Shown piece after piece: positions 38,919-48,201 of a stretch of DNA of 64,000 nucleotides. The stretch lies in assembly GCA_904384225.1 (NCBI GenBank), contig CAJFJV010000008.1, positions 1 to 64,000 of the forward strand, in the 5' to 3' direction. The notes beneath the pieces were generated by a model. That model was not told where the DNA came from. It worked only from the letters and a program-made list of their open reading frames with translations, and made no database searches. Source of the DNA: an uncultured Oscillospiraceae bacterium. Lineage in GTDB: Bacteria; Bacillota; Clostridia; Oscillospirales; Ruminococcaceae. Position numbers and translations under genes: made by a program. How positions within the stretch are numbered: position 1 is the first letter of the stretch; every line of letters starts with the position of its first letter.

Positions 38919-40037
38919 ATGGCAAGTTTATCTTTAAAGGGTATTTATAAAAAATATCCGGGCGGCGTTGTCGCAGTATCCGACTTCAATTTGGAAATTG
39001 AAGATAAGGAGTTTATCATTTTGGTTGGTCCGTCCGGCTGTGGAAAATCTACCACGCTTCGTATGATCGCTGGCCTGGAAGAAATTACGGAAGGTGATTT
39101 GTATATTGGCGATCGCCGTGTAAATGATGTTGTGCCGAAAGACCGCGATATAGCGATGGTATTCCAAAACTATGCTCTGTATCCGCATATGACAGTGTTT
39201 GAAAACATGGCATTTGGCTTAAAACTGCGTAAAACACCGAAAGATGAGATCAAAGCCCGTGTTGAAGAGGCTGCAAGGATTCTTGATATTACACACCTTC
39301 TTGATAGAAAACCGAAAGCGCTTTCTGGCGGTCAGCGTCAGCGTGTAGCATTAGGACGTGCAATTGTTCGTGAACCGCAGGTCTTCCTTTTGGATGAGCC
39401 GCTTTCCAACTTGGACGCTAAATTGCGTGCACAGATGCGTACCGAGATTACAAAACTGCATCAGCGTCTCGGAACAACGTTTATCTATGTTACGCATGAC
39501 CAGACAGAGGCTATGACGATGGGTACCCGTATTGTTGTCATGAAAGACGGATTTATCCAGCAGGTAGATACGCCGCAGGCTCTGTATGATAAACCTTGCA
39601 ATTTGTTTGTTGCCGGCTTTATTGGTTCTCCTCAGATGAACTTTGTAAATGCTGTTGTTGAAGAAAAAGATGGCGGATTGGCTTTGAAAGTGGGAGGAGA
39701 AGAGAGTCCCCATTATATTAAGCTTCCGGAATCCAAATGCAATGACGCTGTAAAGGCTAAAATAGGTCAGGAAGTTATTATGGGTATCCGGCCAGAAGAT
39801 CTGCATGACGACGAAATGCATTTGTCTACTGCTTCAGCAGTTATTGAGTGTGAAGTGGAAGTCACAGAGTTGATGGGTCACGAGACTTTCTTGTACTTGA
39901 ATTTTGCTGGTACGCCAATCATTGCCCGTGTTAATACACGTTCTGCTGCTAAAGTTGGAGATGTTGTAAAGATCGCTGTTAGCGTAAATAAATTACATAT
40001 CTTTGATAAAGAAACAGAGCAGACTTTATCCAACTAA
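38919..40037 (+). CDS. UgpC/MsmX-type sugar ABC transporter ATPase
   Basis: ATPase that powers carbohydrate importers (CUT1 family). Walker A is GPSGCGKSTTLR, Q-loop FQNYALYPH, signature LSGGQRQR, Walker B VFLLDEP. The C-terminal OB-like regulatory domains fill residues ~240-372 (MGIRPEDLHDDE). No permease or binding protein is adjacent, which fits the multitask ATPases (MsmX) that serve several importers. ATG 38919 follows AGGAGG; the longer open frame from 38763 overlaps an untranslated leader. Confidence 0.93.
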   Translation: MASLSLKGIYKKYPGGVVAVSDFNLEIEDKEFIILVGPSGCGKSTTLRMIAGLEEITEGDLYIGDRRVNDVVPKDRDIAMVFQNYALYPHMTVFENMAFGLKLRKTPKDEIKARVEEAARILDITHLLDRKPKALSGGQRQRVALGRAIVREPQVFLLDEPLSNLDAKLRAQMRTEITKLHQRLGTTFIYVTHDQTEAMTMGTRIVVMKDGFIQQVDTPQALYDKPCNLFVAGFIGSPQMNFVNAVVEEKDGGLALKVGGEESPHYIKLPESKCNDAVKAKIGQEVIMGIRPEDLHDDEMHLSTASAVIECEVEVTELMGHETFLYLNFAGTPIIARVNTRSAAKVGDVVKIAVSVNKLHIFDKETEQTLSN

Positions 40038-40062
40038 TTATCAAACATTAAAAAGCATTATA

Positions 40063-40100
40063 AGGAAAAAACGATATGGTTTAACCGTATCGTTTTTTCT
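40063..40100 (+). terminator. Terminator of the ABC ATPase gene
   Basis: AAAAACGATATGG and CCGTATCGTTTTTT form a 12-bp stem with a TTTAA loop and T-run. Confidence 0.88.
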
Positions 40101-40171
40101 TTTGTCCTTTTCAGGAAAAGGACATCCCTGTTCATTTCAAAAACTGAAACGCATTGATTTTATAAATTAAT

Positions 40172-40201
40172 TTGAAATGAAAGATGATGCTATGCTATAA
40201 T
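40172..40201 (+). promoter_or_regulatory. Promoter of galU
   Basis: TTGAAA (40172-40177), an 18-bp spacer and perfect TATAAT (40196-40201), 62 nt before the galU start. Confidence 0.75.
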
Positions 40202-40263
40202 GATACCGTACTTAACTTGTTTTAATAAAATAAAGCAAAAGGATGAAACGGAGAGATTTTTAT

Positions 40264-41136
40264 ATGAAAGTGCGCAAGGCGATTATCCCGGCAGCCGGAC
40301 TTGGAACACGTGTGCTTCCGGCAACTAAAGCTATGCCGAAAGAAATGCTTCCTATTGTGGATAAACCGGCAATTCAGTTTATTGTAGAAGAAGCGGTTAA
40401 GAGTGGTATTGAAGATATCTGTATTATTACCAATCGTGGAAAAGGTATCATTGAAGATCATTTTGATCGTGCTCCAGAACTTGAAGAACGTTTGCTTGCA
40501 TCTGGTAAACAGGCGATGTATGATGAAATTGTAAATATTGCAAATCTCGCAAATATCACCTTTATTCGTCAGAAAGAAACCAAAGGATTAGGGCACGCAG
40601 TATATTGTGCTCGTTCCTTTGTGGGTGAAGAACCGTTTGCCGTTTTATATGGTGACGACGTTATTGTTGGAGATAATCCTGTTTGTGGGCAGTTAATCCG
40701 CGCATATGAGGAATACGGATTGGGATGCGTGGGCATGAAAGAGGTCGCAGCGCAAGATATTTTTAAATATTCCTCTATGAAAATAGAACCGCTGCATGAT
40801 AATTTATATCGTGTTACAGATATGATTGAAAAGCCGACAAATGAAAATGAAGTGTTTTCTCTTTTCTCTATCTTAGGCCGCTGTGTCCTGCCATCTAAAA
40901 TTTTTTCTATCTTAGAAACCCTTCCAAAGGGAGCCGGAGGGGAATACCAGCTGACAGATGCGATGAAAATTCTTGCCCAGCAGGAAGGGATAATTGGCGT
41001 TGACTTTGTAGGTACGCGCTATGATATGGGCAATAAGCTTGGAGTATTGAAAGCAATTGTCGAGGTAGGAATGCACCATCCGGAAATTGGTGCTGCGTTC
41101 CGTGCTTATCTTTCGGATATATCAAAAACATTATAA
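40264..41136 (+). CDS. galU: UTP-glucose-1-phosphate uridylyltransferase
   Basis: Makes UDP-glucose for envelope glycolipids and polysaccharides. The nucleotide-binding motif IPAAGLGTRVLPATKAMPKEMLPIVDKP stands at the N-terminus. VLYGDDVI and the FVGTRYDMGNKLG motif are also typical. Length 290. ATG 40264 follows ACGGAGAG; 40243 is less likely. UDP-glucose could feed the GT28-type glycosyltransferase at 58554. Confidence 0.94.
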   Translation: MKVRKAIIPAAGLGTRVLPATKAMPKEMLPIVDKPAIQFIVEEAVKSGIEDICIITNRGKGIIEDHFDRAPELEERLLASGKQAMYDEIVNIANLANITFIRQKETKGLGHAVYCARSFVGEEPFAVLYGDDVIVGDNPVCGQLIRAYEEYGLGCVGMKEVAAQDIFKYSSMKIEPLHDNLYRVTDMIEKPTNENEVFSLFSILGRCVLPSKIFSILETLPKGAGGEYQLTDAMKILAQQEGIIGVDFVGTRYDMGNKLGVLKAIVEVGMHHPEIGAAFRAYLSDISKTL

Positions 41137-41246
41137 GCCTAAGAGATGAAGAATAGATGACGAATCTTTTTAGACAGATAGGCGTTTTATTGACAAAAGG
41201 CTTGTCAGAAAATGTTTTCTCATTGTAATTTATTCTTCTTTAATGC

Positions 41247-41292
41247 AATAAACGGTCGTCCTGCGGTGTATCCGCAGGACGACCGTTTATTC
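41247..41292. terminator. Bidirectional terminator between galU and fba
   Basis: AATAAACGGTCGTCCTGCGG and CCGCAGGACGACCGTTTATT form a perfect 20-bp stem with a 5- or 6-nt loop. AT-rich flanks act as T-tracts on both strands. Confidence 0.92.
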
Positions 41293-41322
41293 TTATCTCA
41301 TGAATGAGACGAAAATGTGTTT

Positions 41323-42186
41323 TTAAGCTTTATCGACAGATCCGAAAAGTTCCATTTTTTCCTTAACGGTTGCTTTGATAGCTTCAAAACCGGGGGCAAG
41401 AAGTTTTCTTGGGTCGAATCCTTTGCCTTCTAAATCCTTACCAGCTTCAATGTACTTTCTAGTAGCATCTGCAAAGGCGAGCTGGCATTCTGTATTGACA
41501 TTGATTTTTGCAACGCCCAGAGAAATGGCCTTTTTAATCATGTCGTCAGGAATACCGGTACCGCCGTGCAAAACAAGCGGCATATCTCCGGTTTTCTGCT
41601 GAACTGCAGCGAGTGTTTCAAAACTCAGGCCCTTCCAGTTAGCAGGATATTTTCCGTGGATATTTCCAATCCCCGCTGCCAGCATATCGACGCCTAAGTC
41701 TGCAATCATTTTGCACTCATTCGGATCGGCGCATTCACCAGCACCAATGACGCCGTCTTCCTCACCGCCGATTGAACCGACCTCAGCTTCGATAGACATT
41801 CCTTTTTCATGGCAAATGTTTACAAGTTCCTTTGTCTTTTCGACATTCTCTTCAATCGGATAATGAGAACCGTCAAACATGATAGAGGAAAAACCAGCCG
41901 CTATACATTTTTTAGCGCCTTCATATGTGCCGTGATCCAAATGCAGGGCAACTGGAACAGTGATACCAAGTTCTTCAATCATTGCGCTGACCATTCCGAC
42001 AACCGTCTTGAATCCGGTCATATATTTGCCTGCGCCTTCAGAGACGCCAAGAATAACTGGAGAGTTCAACTCCTGTGCGGTTAAAAGAATAGCCTTTGTC
42101 CACTCAAGATTGTTAATGTTGAACTGGCCAACCGCATATTTCCCCGCTTTTGCTTTGACAAGCATGTCTTTTGCAGATACCAACAT
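41323..42186 (-). CDS. fba: Class II fructose-bisphosphate aldolase
   Basis: Zinc-dependent glycolytic aldolase. Metal and substrate motifs are VALHLDHGTYEGAKKCI, EAEVGSIGGEEDG, AAGIGNIHGKYP and LVLHGGTGIPDD. INVNTECQLAF is near the C-terminus. Length 287. It is a single gene with its own promoter (42284-42312) and a shared terminator. Confidence 0.95.
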   Translation of the reverse strand: MLVSAKDMLVKAKAGKYAVGQFNINNLEWTKAILLTAQELNSPVILGVSEGAGKYMTGFKTVVGMVSAMIEELGITVPVALHLDHGTYEGAKKCIAAGFSSIMFDGSHYPIEENVEKTKELVNICHEKGMSIEAEVGSIGGEEDGVIGAGECADPNECKMIADLGVDMLAAGIGNIHGKYPANWKGLSFETLAAVQQKTGDMPLVLHGGTGIPDDMIKKAISLGVAKINVNTECQLAFADATRKYIEAGKDLEGKGFDPRKLLAPGFEAIKATVKEKMELFGSVDKA

Positions 42187-42283
42187 AAAAGAATGCCTCC
42201 TGTTTTAAGAATAATTTATGCAGAAAAATCCGACTTCCGAAGCTTATTCAACACGAATGTAGGTTATCTGCACAACTGCTTTT

Positions 42284-42312
42284 ATTATAATATAAACCTA
42301 TCAGGAATGCAA
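42284..42312 (-). promoter_or_regulatory. Promoter of fba
   Basis: On the minus strand TTGCAT (plus 42307-42312), a 17-bp spacer and TATAAT (42284-42289). Confidence 0.85.
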
Positions 42313-42460
42313 ATGTTTCACATGAAGAAAGTGTTAAAAAAGCAACAGCTTCTTTTGTGTAAACATCATTTTTAGAATATATTCTGACCAAAAGAAAATA
42401 AATTTTTATTTTGATTAGATTGAGGCTGTGAGCATCGGCATTTCTCCTATATTCTTTACA

Positions 42461-42489
42461 TTGACATGCCTTTGGAAAACAGATAGAAT
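42461..42489 (+). promoter_or_regulatory. Promoter of the YibE/F gene
   Basis: TTGACA (42461-42466), a 17-bp spacer and TAGAAT (42484-42489), close before the ribosome binding site AAGGGGGAAGAG. Confidence 0.85.
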
Positions 42490-42512
42490 ATATAAAATAA
42501 GGGGGAAGAGCC

Positions 42513-43772
42513 ATGAGGGTTTATTTGAAAAAATATCGTAACGCTATTGTCTATGCTTTAACGATTGTATTTTCATTAGTATATATCATACTTGGAAATA
42601 GAATTGCTTCCCGTAATTTTTATTTTGGAAGTGTTTCGACATTAGAATATTCTGCAAGGGTATTACGTGTAGTGGATATTCAAGAAGAAAACTATACGTT
42701 AAGCGGAACAGATAATCAAATTACAAATGAAATTATTACTTTTGAAGCAATGGTGACAAGTGGGTCTTTAAAGGGAATCACGGTAACTGCGACGCAGCAG
42801 CGGGATTCTATTATTGCAGTTATGCCGGAACGCGTCGAAGCTGGTGATGAAATTGTGCTCACTTACGCATCAGATTCTGAATTGGATGAAGACGGAAATG
42901 TTGTGGAAAACGGAAACTATATTTGGACTTTCTCAAATTACAACCGACTTCCTGCACTTTTATGGATCGGTGCTTTATTCTTTCTCTTGTTAATCCTGTT
43001 TGGAAAGAAAAAAGGGATAAATACAATTGTTTCTCTTATTTTTACTTGTCTTGCAATTTTTGTAGTTTTCGTTCCTTCTATTTTATCCGGATATAATATT
43101 TATGCTTCTTCTGTTATTACGTGTATCTTTATTATTGTAGTAACCTTGTTAATCGTTGTTGGCATTACAAGAAAAGGAGTATGCGCCGCAGTTGGATGTG
43201 CCGGCGGTATTGCGGCAGCAGCCATTTTCACTGTGGCTATGAGCAAAATTCTGCAGCTTACAGGATTAACAGATGAACAGTCCCTGTATATCACAATGCT
43301 GGACTCAGCAAATATCGATTTAAAAGCATTGCTATTTGGCGCAGTGTTGGTTGGCGCTGTGGGCGCTGTTTTAGATATCGCGATGTCACTTGCTTCGGCG
43401 CTTGCCGAGGTTTCCGATCAGATGAAAGATGAGAAAAAATTCAAAAAATTGTTCCGATCCGGTATGACGATTGGTCAAGATATTATGGGAACTCAAATGA
43501 ACACGTTAATTATGGCGTATATAGGAAGTTCCCTTTCTGTTGTAATACTGCTTGTGGCAAGCCAAACGTCCCTTTTATCATTGATGAATCAAGAGATGAT
43601 TGTAGAGGAACTTATGCAAGCGCTGATAGGAAGTTTTGGGATTTTATTTACAATCCCACTTACTTCTTTATTCGCAGCATTTCTTTATTCACGAAAGACG
43701 AAAATTGATGTTAACGAAGAAACGTCAGTGAAACAAAAGAAGAAAAAAGAAATTCAGGCAAAAGAATCGTAA
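42513..43772 (+). CDS. YibE/F-family membrane protein
   Basis: A 419-residue membrane protein of the YibE/F family, function unknown. One N-terminal helix (residues ~11-31), an extracytoplasmic beta-rich domain (~45-145) and about eight further helices. The conserved region GAVLVGAVGAVLDIAMSLASALAEV and GQDIMGTQMNTLIMAYIGSSL is typical. A Lys-rich tail ends the protein. It overlaps the convergent OGG-type gene by 19 bp. Confidence 0.9.
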   Translation: MRVYLKKYRNAIVYALTIVFSLVYIILGNRIASRNFYFGSVSTLEYSARVLRVVDIQEENYTLSGTDNQITNEIITFEAMVTSGSLKGITVTATQQRDSIIAVMPERVEAGDEIVLTYASDSELDEDGNVVENGNYIWTFSNYNRLPALLWIGALFFLLLILFGKKKGINTIVSLIFTCLAIFVVFVPSILSGYNIYASSVITCIFIIVVTLLIVVGITRKGVCAAVGCAGGIAAAAIFTVAMSKILQLTGLTDEQSLYITMLDSANIDLKALLFGAVLVGAVGAVLDIAMSLASALAEVSDQMKDEKKFKKLFRSGMTIGQDIMGTQMNTLIMAYIGSSLSVVILLVASQTSLLSLMNQEMIVEELMQALIGSFGILFTIPLTSLFAAFLYSRKTKIDVNEETSVKQKKKKEIQAKES

Positions 43773-44590
43773 TAGCGCGCGTAATGGAAGAGATATTGTT
43801 GGGCTATTCCAGCATTAGATCGAAATGCAGTTGGAAAACCATTGGGATAGTATTTTTTCATTACTTTTTTCATCCAAGTATCCATAGGGAAGCACATATG
43901 GCGTCCAAATCCAAAAAGAAGTACACACTCCGCTACTTTCGGACCGACTCCAATAATACGCAGCAATTCAGTACGTGCCTTTTCAATAGGTGCGGTGTAT
44001 AAAGAGTTAAGACAAATATCCCCAGCAGCTACTCGTTTTGCAGCGTCAATTATGTAGCGATCTCGATACCCAAGAGAAAGTCCTGAAAAATCATTTGGTT
44101 TGCAGGCAGCAAGAATATCCGGTGTAGGAAATGCATACTTGTCCGGCGCAATTCTTTCTCCAAATCGTTCACACAGAAGACGGATCCCTTTTTTGATACG
44201 CGGGATATTGTTGTTTTGTGAAATTATGAAGGAAATAAGTGTTTCAAATCCATCTTGTCGTAAAATACGGATCCCCTCTGTTTGTAAAATTGCTTTTTCT
44301 AATATTGGATCAGTTCTAAAACTGGATTTAATTGCAGCATAATCGGTTTCTGCATCGAAATATGGCGCATAGATTTGTATAAAAGAGACAGCATCCATAT
44401 CCCGAAAACGGATGGCGTCTTCCTCTTGCGTTAAGTGGAGGATACGACCCAATGCAACGCCTTCAAACGCATTTTCAGATACTTGCTCAAATCGAAAGCA
44501 TTGGCCGCAGTTTAGTGTCAACGCCAGAGAACACTCAGCAGGCGATATTTCCCATAATATATCGTTCCCATCTGCTTTCCATTTCAACAT
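43754..44590 (-). CDS. OGG1-type 8-oxoguanine DNA glycosylase
   Basis: Base-excision repair enzyme of the helix-hairpin-helix superfamily. The N-terminal domain has the OGG signature LNCGQCFRFE. The HhH is LRIIGVGPKVAECVLLFG with the catalytic Lys in GPKVA, and the conserved Asp lies in CFPMDTWMKKVM. The 278 residues fit bifunctional OGG/AlkA-like enzymes. The start is ATG 44590 behind a GGGGGCG site; a longer frame begins at 44623. Confidence 0.88.
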   Translation of the reverse strand: MLKWKADGNDILWEISPAECSLALTLNCGQCFRFEQVSENAFEGVALGRILHLTQEEDAIRFRDMDAVSFIQIYAPYFDAETDYAAIKSSFRTDPILEKAILQTEGIRILRQDGFETLISFIISQNNNIPRIKKGIRLLCERFGERIAPDKYAFPTPDILAACKPNDFSGLSLGYRDRYIIDAAKRVAAGDICLNSLYTAPIEKARTELLRIIGVGPKVAECVLLFGFGRHMCFPMDTWMKKVMKKYYPNGFPTAFRSNAGIAQQYLFHYARYYDSFA

Positions 44591-44650
44591 AAGATGTACG
44601 CCCCCTTTTGTACAGGGTATCATATCAAAAATAACGGAGGTTCGTCAAGT

Positions 44651-45304
44651 ATGAGAGAGTCTATCTATACAATTCCCTTAAACGACATTTTCGAAGTAGA
44701 AGATGGTTGCCCGTTGTGCCGGATGCGGCGTTTGCTTGAAAATAGATGTGTAGAATATATTATGGGAGCGGCAATGATGGAACCGGATGTACGGATAGAA
44801 ACCAATCGATATGGGTTTTGCCAAGAACATTTTTCCGTCATGCTAAAACAAAAAAATCGTCTTTCGCTTGCATTGATGATAGAAACACATTTGGACGAGT
44901 TAATAGATCGATGCATTCCTTTTTCTCAAAAAAAGGGAGAAATATCTCCGGCAAAGACCTGTTTTGTATGCCGGGAAATAGAAAGTGCGATGAAAAAACT
45001 ATTGGAAAATGCAGCAAGAACTGCGGCGAATGATGCTGCCTTTGCTTCTCTTTTGTCAAATCAGCCATATTATTGTTTTTCTCATTATGAGATGTTTTGC
45101 GATGTCCTACGCGGCTCACTTCCTAAAAAAAATGCTGGAAGACTTATTGCGCAGCTTACAGAGTGTGAACAGCAGTATTTTCAGTCATTACGAAAAGACG
45201 TACATGACTTTACCACTACGTTTGATTATCGCAGTACACAGGATTTAAGAAATGAAAGTCGAGTTAAAACAGCGGTGGAACGTGCGGTGCAGGCGTTAAA
45301 ATAG
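44651..45304 (+). CDS. DUF6062 protein
   Basis: A 217-residue soluble protein matching DUF6062. Paired Cys motifs (CPLCRMRRLLENRCVEYIMG near residue 19 and CFVCREIE near 104), together with FCQEHF and CFSHYE, suggest one or two metal sites, but that is inferred. Function unknown. AACGGAGG precedes ATG 44651. An in-frame extension from 44594 lacks a ribosome site. Confidence 0.82.
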   Translation: MRESIYTIPLNDIFEVEDGCPLCRMRRLLENRCVEYIMGAAMMEPDVRIETNRYGFCQEHFSVMLKQKNRLSLALMIETHLDELIDRCIPFSQKKGEISPAKTCFVCREIESAMKKLLENAARTAANDAAFASLLSNQPYYCFSHYEMFCDVLRGSLPKKNAGRLIAQLTECEQQYFQSLRKDVHDFTTTFDYRSTQDLRNESRVKTAVERAVQALK

Positions 45305-45320
45305 TTTTATCACTACATGA

Positions 45321-45376
45321 CTTTATCGCTTTTCTTTGATAAAGCAATTGCCTTTTTATAAAAAACAAGATATAAT
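45321..45376 (+). promoter_or_regulatory. Weak terminator followed by promoter of the CARF-nuclease gene
   Basis: CTTTATC (45321-45327) pairs with GATAAAG (45338-45344), giving a weak terminator for the DUF6062 gene. TTGCCT (45348-45353), a 17-bp spacer and perfect TATAAT (45371-45376) follow and would start the CARF-metF-metH unit. Confidence 0.75.
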
Positions 45377-45427
45377 AACATATGATGACGCGGTTTTTTA
45401 TTGATGTTTAGATAGGGGGAAATACAG

Positions 45428-46624
45428 GTGGAAATGAATACGATTATTGAAATTTATGATAAAGAACCGATTTTTAACGTATTATCACCTTCTATTATGC
45501 GTCCCAGCCGCGTCATTTATCTTGGCGCGCGTTTTATTACAAGAAAGCGACAGAAGGAAAAGCTGATACGATATTTTTCTTTGCGCAGTCCGGATACTTA
45601 TATCTATTTTTACCCCGTTAACTTGTATAACTGCGAAAACGTTCGCAATATACTTCGAGAAATCTTAGAGCATTTTCCGGATGCAGTAATAGACATAACC
45701 GGTGGGAGCAGTACGCTGGTTTTTGCTGTCGGAATGTTTTGTGCGGAATATCAAATACCAGTTTTTGCATATAACCGTCGAACGAATTGTTTTTGCAATA
45801 TTTTTCGTTGCAGCGAAATAGAAGGAATTCCGTGCAATCCTCAGTTTACAGTGGAACAAGTACTTTCAATGGCAGGCGGAATGCTGCTTCGCCACGGGCA
45901 TATATCACCAAATGAAGTGGATGAAGGGCTTTTACAGAATGTTGACGAGGTTTTTTCAATATGCCATCGGAATAAGACGCGTTGGAACGGGTTTGTACAG
46001 TATCTGCAAGCTACTACTACCGGAGGAAGCGAACGGCCGTTATTGGTTAGAGCCCCAAAAACTGTCCTTAATGCGTCTGGAAAAGCTCTTTTTTGTGATA
46101 TGGACATGATGCGCCGCTTAGAAAAGATGGGTATGATCTTTGATCTTCAAGAAGATGGCCGATATATTAGATATCGATTCCGCAGCCGTCTTGTTCGGCA
46201 GTGCTTGAATGATATTGGAATCTGGCTTGAGTTGTACGTATATAAATCTGCTGTTGAGAGCGGGCTTTTTGATGATGTTCAAATTAGTGCAATTGTAGAC
46301 TGGAATGGCGTTGCTGATGAAAAATGTAATACGATTAATGAAATTGATGTTATATTGACCTATGGAATAACGCCGGTGTTTATTTCATGTAAGTCCGGCA
46401 CACCTACAACAACGGCGCTCAACGAACTTGAAACATTGACGCGATTGTTTGGAGGAAAATATGCACGTGGTATTTTGGTCACTTTAAGCGATGCGGAAGA
46501 TATTTCTCCTGCAGTCAGCCAGCGTGCTGCGGATATGGGCATTCGGATCATACAGCATGCAAATTTTAAGGATGGCGGTATCGTGCGATGCCTGCTCGAA
46601 ACAGTGATACAGGAACAAGACTAA
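45428..46624 (+). CDS. DUF1887 CARF-domain nuclease (Card1/Can2-like)
   Basis: A 398-residue protein with an N-terminal CARF-type Rossmann domain (residues ~1-150; ligand loop DITGGSSTLVFAVGM) and a middle winged-helix-like part. A C-terminal restriction-endonuclease-like domain follows, with GIWLELYVYKSA, NEIDVILTY and FISCKSG as the likely metal and catalytic region (Glu, Asp and Lys). Relatives bind cyclic oligoadenylates made by type III CRISPR complexes and cleave DNA or RNA. No CRISPR or cas gene is in the window. GTG 45428 has GGGGG upstream; ATG 45434 is possible. metF follows after 17 nt. Confidence 0.85.
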   Translation: MEMNTIIEIYDKEPIFNVLSPSIMRPSRVIYLGARFITRKRQKEKLIRYFSLRSPDTYIYFYPVNLYNCENVRNILREILEHFPDAVIDITGGSSTLVFAVGMFCAEYQIPVFAYNRRTNCFCNIFRCSEIEGIPCNPQFTVEQVLSMAGGMLLRHGHISPNEVDEGLLQNVDEVFSICHRNKTRWNGFVQYLQATTTGGSERPLLVRAPKTVLNASGKALFCDMDMMRRLEKMGMIFDLQEDGRYIRYRFRSRLVRQCLNDIGIWLELYVYKSAVESGLFDDVQISAIVDWNGVADEKCNTINEIDVILTYGITPVFISCKSGTPTTTALNELETLTRLFGGKYARGILVTLSDAEDISPAVSQRAADMGIRIIQHANFKDGGIVRCLLETVIQEQD

Positions 46625-46641
46625 AAGGTAAGGAGACATCT

Positions 46642-47511
46642 ATGGGGATTCATCATTTATTCAAAAAGGGAAGGCCTGTTATTTCGTTTGAAATTTTCCC
46701 ACCCAAACAGACCAGCACAATAGATACAATATATGATACGTTAGACGGCTTGTATGATTTAAAGCCTGATTTCATCAGTGTAACCTATAGTGCAGGCGGG
46801 AAAGGAGCTTCCGATCATGTAACCTGTGATATTGCTTCTATCATTCAAAATAAGTATCATATTACGCCGCTCGCACATTTGACGTGTGTAAATTCCACAA
46901 AAGAAGAGATTCTCCAGAATCTCAAACGGCTGCAAGAAAATCAGATTGAGAACATCTTAGCACTGCGTGGAGATATTCGACCGGATGTAGAGCCGAAACA
47001 CGATTTTGAGCATGCAAGTGATTTGACATCTTTTATCAAGAAGTATGGCGATTTTTCCATTTCCGGCGCATGTTATCCTGAAGTACACTGCGAAAGCAAC
47101 GATGCAGTTAGCGACATTTTGAATTTACGCAAAAAAGTGGATGCTGGTGCGGAACATTTAATTTCACAGCTTTTTTTCGATAACAATGCTTTCTATTCTT
47201 TTTTGGAGCGGGCGCGTATTGCGGGTATTTCAGTCCCAATCGAAGCTGGAATAATGCCGGTTGTCAATAAAAAGCAAATTGAGCGAATGGTATCCCTATG
47301 CGGCGCAAGCTTGCCGCAGAAGTTTGTGAAGATGATCAATCGTTACGACGGACATCCTGAAGCGCTTCGGGATGCAGGAATTGCATATGCTGTAAATCAG
47401 ATTGTAGATTTGATTGCCAACGGAGTAGACGGCATTCATCTTTATACTATGAATAACCCATACACTGCACGTAAAATCTGCGAAAGCATCGCATCAATCC
47501 GGGATATATAG
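46642..47511 (+). CDS. metF: Methylenetetrahydrofolate reductase
   Basis: Reduces 5,10-methylene-THF to 5-methyl-THF, the methyl donor for methionine synthase. FEIFPPKQ at the N-terminus, ILALRGDIRPD and AEHLISQLFFDN are characteristic. Length 289. ATG 46642 follows TAAGGAG; a longer frame from 46588 overlaps the upstream gene. There is no SAM riboswitch or own promoter in the 17-nt gap, so transcription probably comes from upstream. Confidence 0.93.
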   Translation: MGIHHLFKKGRPVISFEIFPPKQTSTIDTIYDTLDGLYDLKPDFISVTYSAGGKGASDHVTCDIASIIQNKYHITPLAHLTCVNSTKEEILQNLKRLQENQIENILALRGDIRPDVEPKHDFEHASDLTSFIKKYGDFSISGACYPEVHCESNDAVSDILNLRKKVDAGAEHLISQLFFDNNAFYSFLERARIAGISVPIEAGIMPVVNKKQIERMVSLCGASLPQKFVKMINRYDGHPEALRDAGIAYAVNQIVDLIANGVDGIHLYTMNNPYTARKICESIASIRDI

Positions 47512-47514
47512 GAG

Positions 47515-48201
47515 ATGGATGAAATACTATTAAGCCATTTGCCGGTAAGCGAAATTTTACGCTATCTAAACTGTTCGTCAGATGATCAAAAAATGCGCAT
47601 TTTGGCCAAAAGCTGTGCAGAAGAGTTGTGCAAGACGGCGCGTCCGCGCACACTGCGGCATACTTTTCCTATTGCTCTGGAAGACAATAGTGTGATAATC
47701 GGAAAAAATGCATTGCTGCTTCCGGGACAGGATCTTATGCATGTATTAAAGGGCTGCACAAAAGCAGTGCTGTTTTGTGCAACACTTGGTACATCTGTTG
47801 ATTTGTTGATTAGAAGAGAACAGCTTTGTGATATGACACGATCTGTAGTTTTAGACAGTTGTGCCTCAACTGCTATTGAAATTGTATGCGATCAGGTTGA
47901 AAAAGCTGTTCAGGAAGAATATCCAGAATCCTACCTTTCGGCGCGTTACTCTCCGGGGTACGGTGATCTACCCGTTTCGGTGCAGAAAGATTTTTTAGCA
48001 TTGCTCGATGCCCCAAGAAAGATCGGCCTTTGCGCTACAGATACCAATATTTTAACACCAAGAAAATCGGTTACTGCAGTGATTGGACTTTCTGATCAAC
48101 CACTCAAAAAGATAAAAAAGAACTGCGCAACCTGCTTGATAAGGGAACGGTGCGCATTCCGCAAAAAGGAGGAGCACTGTGGACTTTCACAAACTGATTG
48201 A
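47515..48201 (+). CDS. Methionine synthase activation-domain protein
   Basis: Stand-alone counterpart of the C-terminal reactivation domain of MetH. It should bind SAM and support reductive methylation of cobalamin. The hallmark RYSPGYGDLPVSVQ is present (about residues 143-156), and a Cys-rich end (CATCLIRERC) may bind a cluster or metal. Length 228. It lies 3 nt after metF and overlaps metH by 23 nt. Confidence 0.88.
   Translation: MDEILLSHLPVSEILRYLNCSSDDQKMRILAKSCAEELCKTARPRTLRHTFPIALEDNSVIIGKNALLLPGQDLMHVLKGCTKAVLFCATLGTSVDLLIRREQLCDMTRSVVLDSCASTAIEIVCDQVEKAVQEEYPESYLSARYSPGYGDLPVSVQKDFLALLDAPRKIGLCATDTNILTPRKSVTAVIGLSDQPLKKIKKNCATCLIRERCAFRKKEEHCGLSQTD

Noticed and set aside
46588-46641. 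SAM riboswitch ahead of metF
   Set aside because: The gap is 17 nt and the upstream sequence is coding; no riboswitch elements are present.
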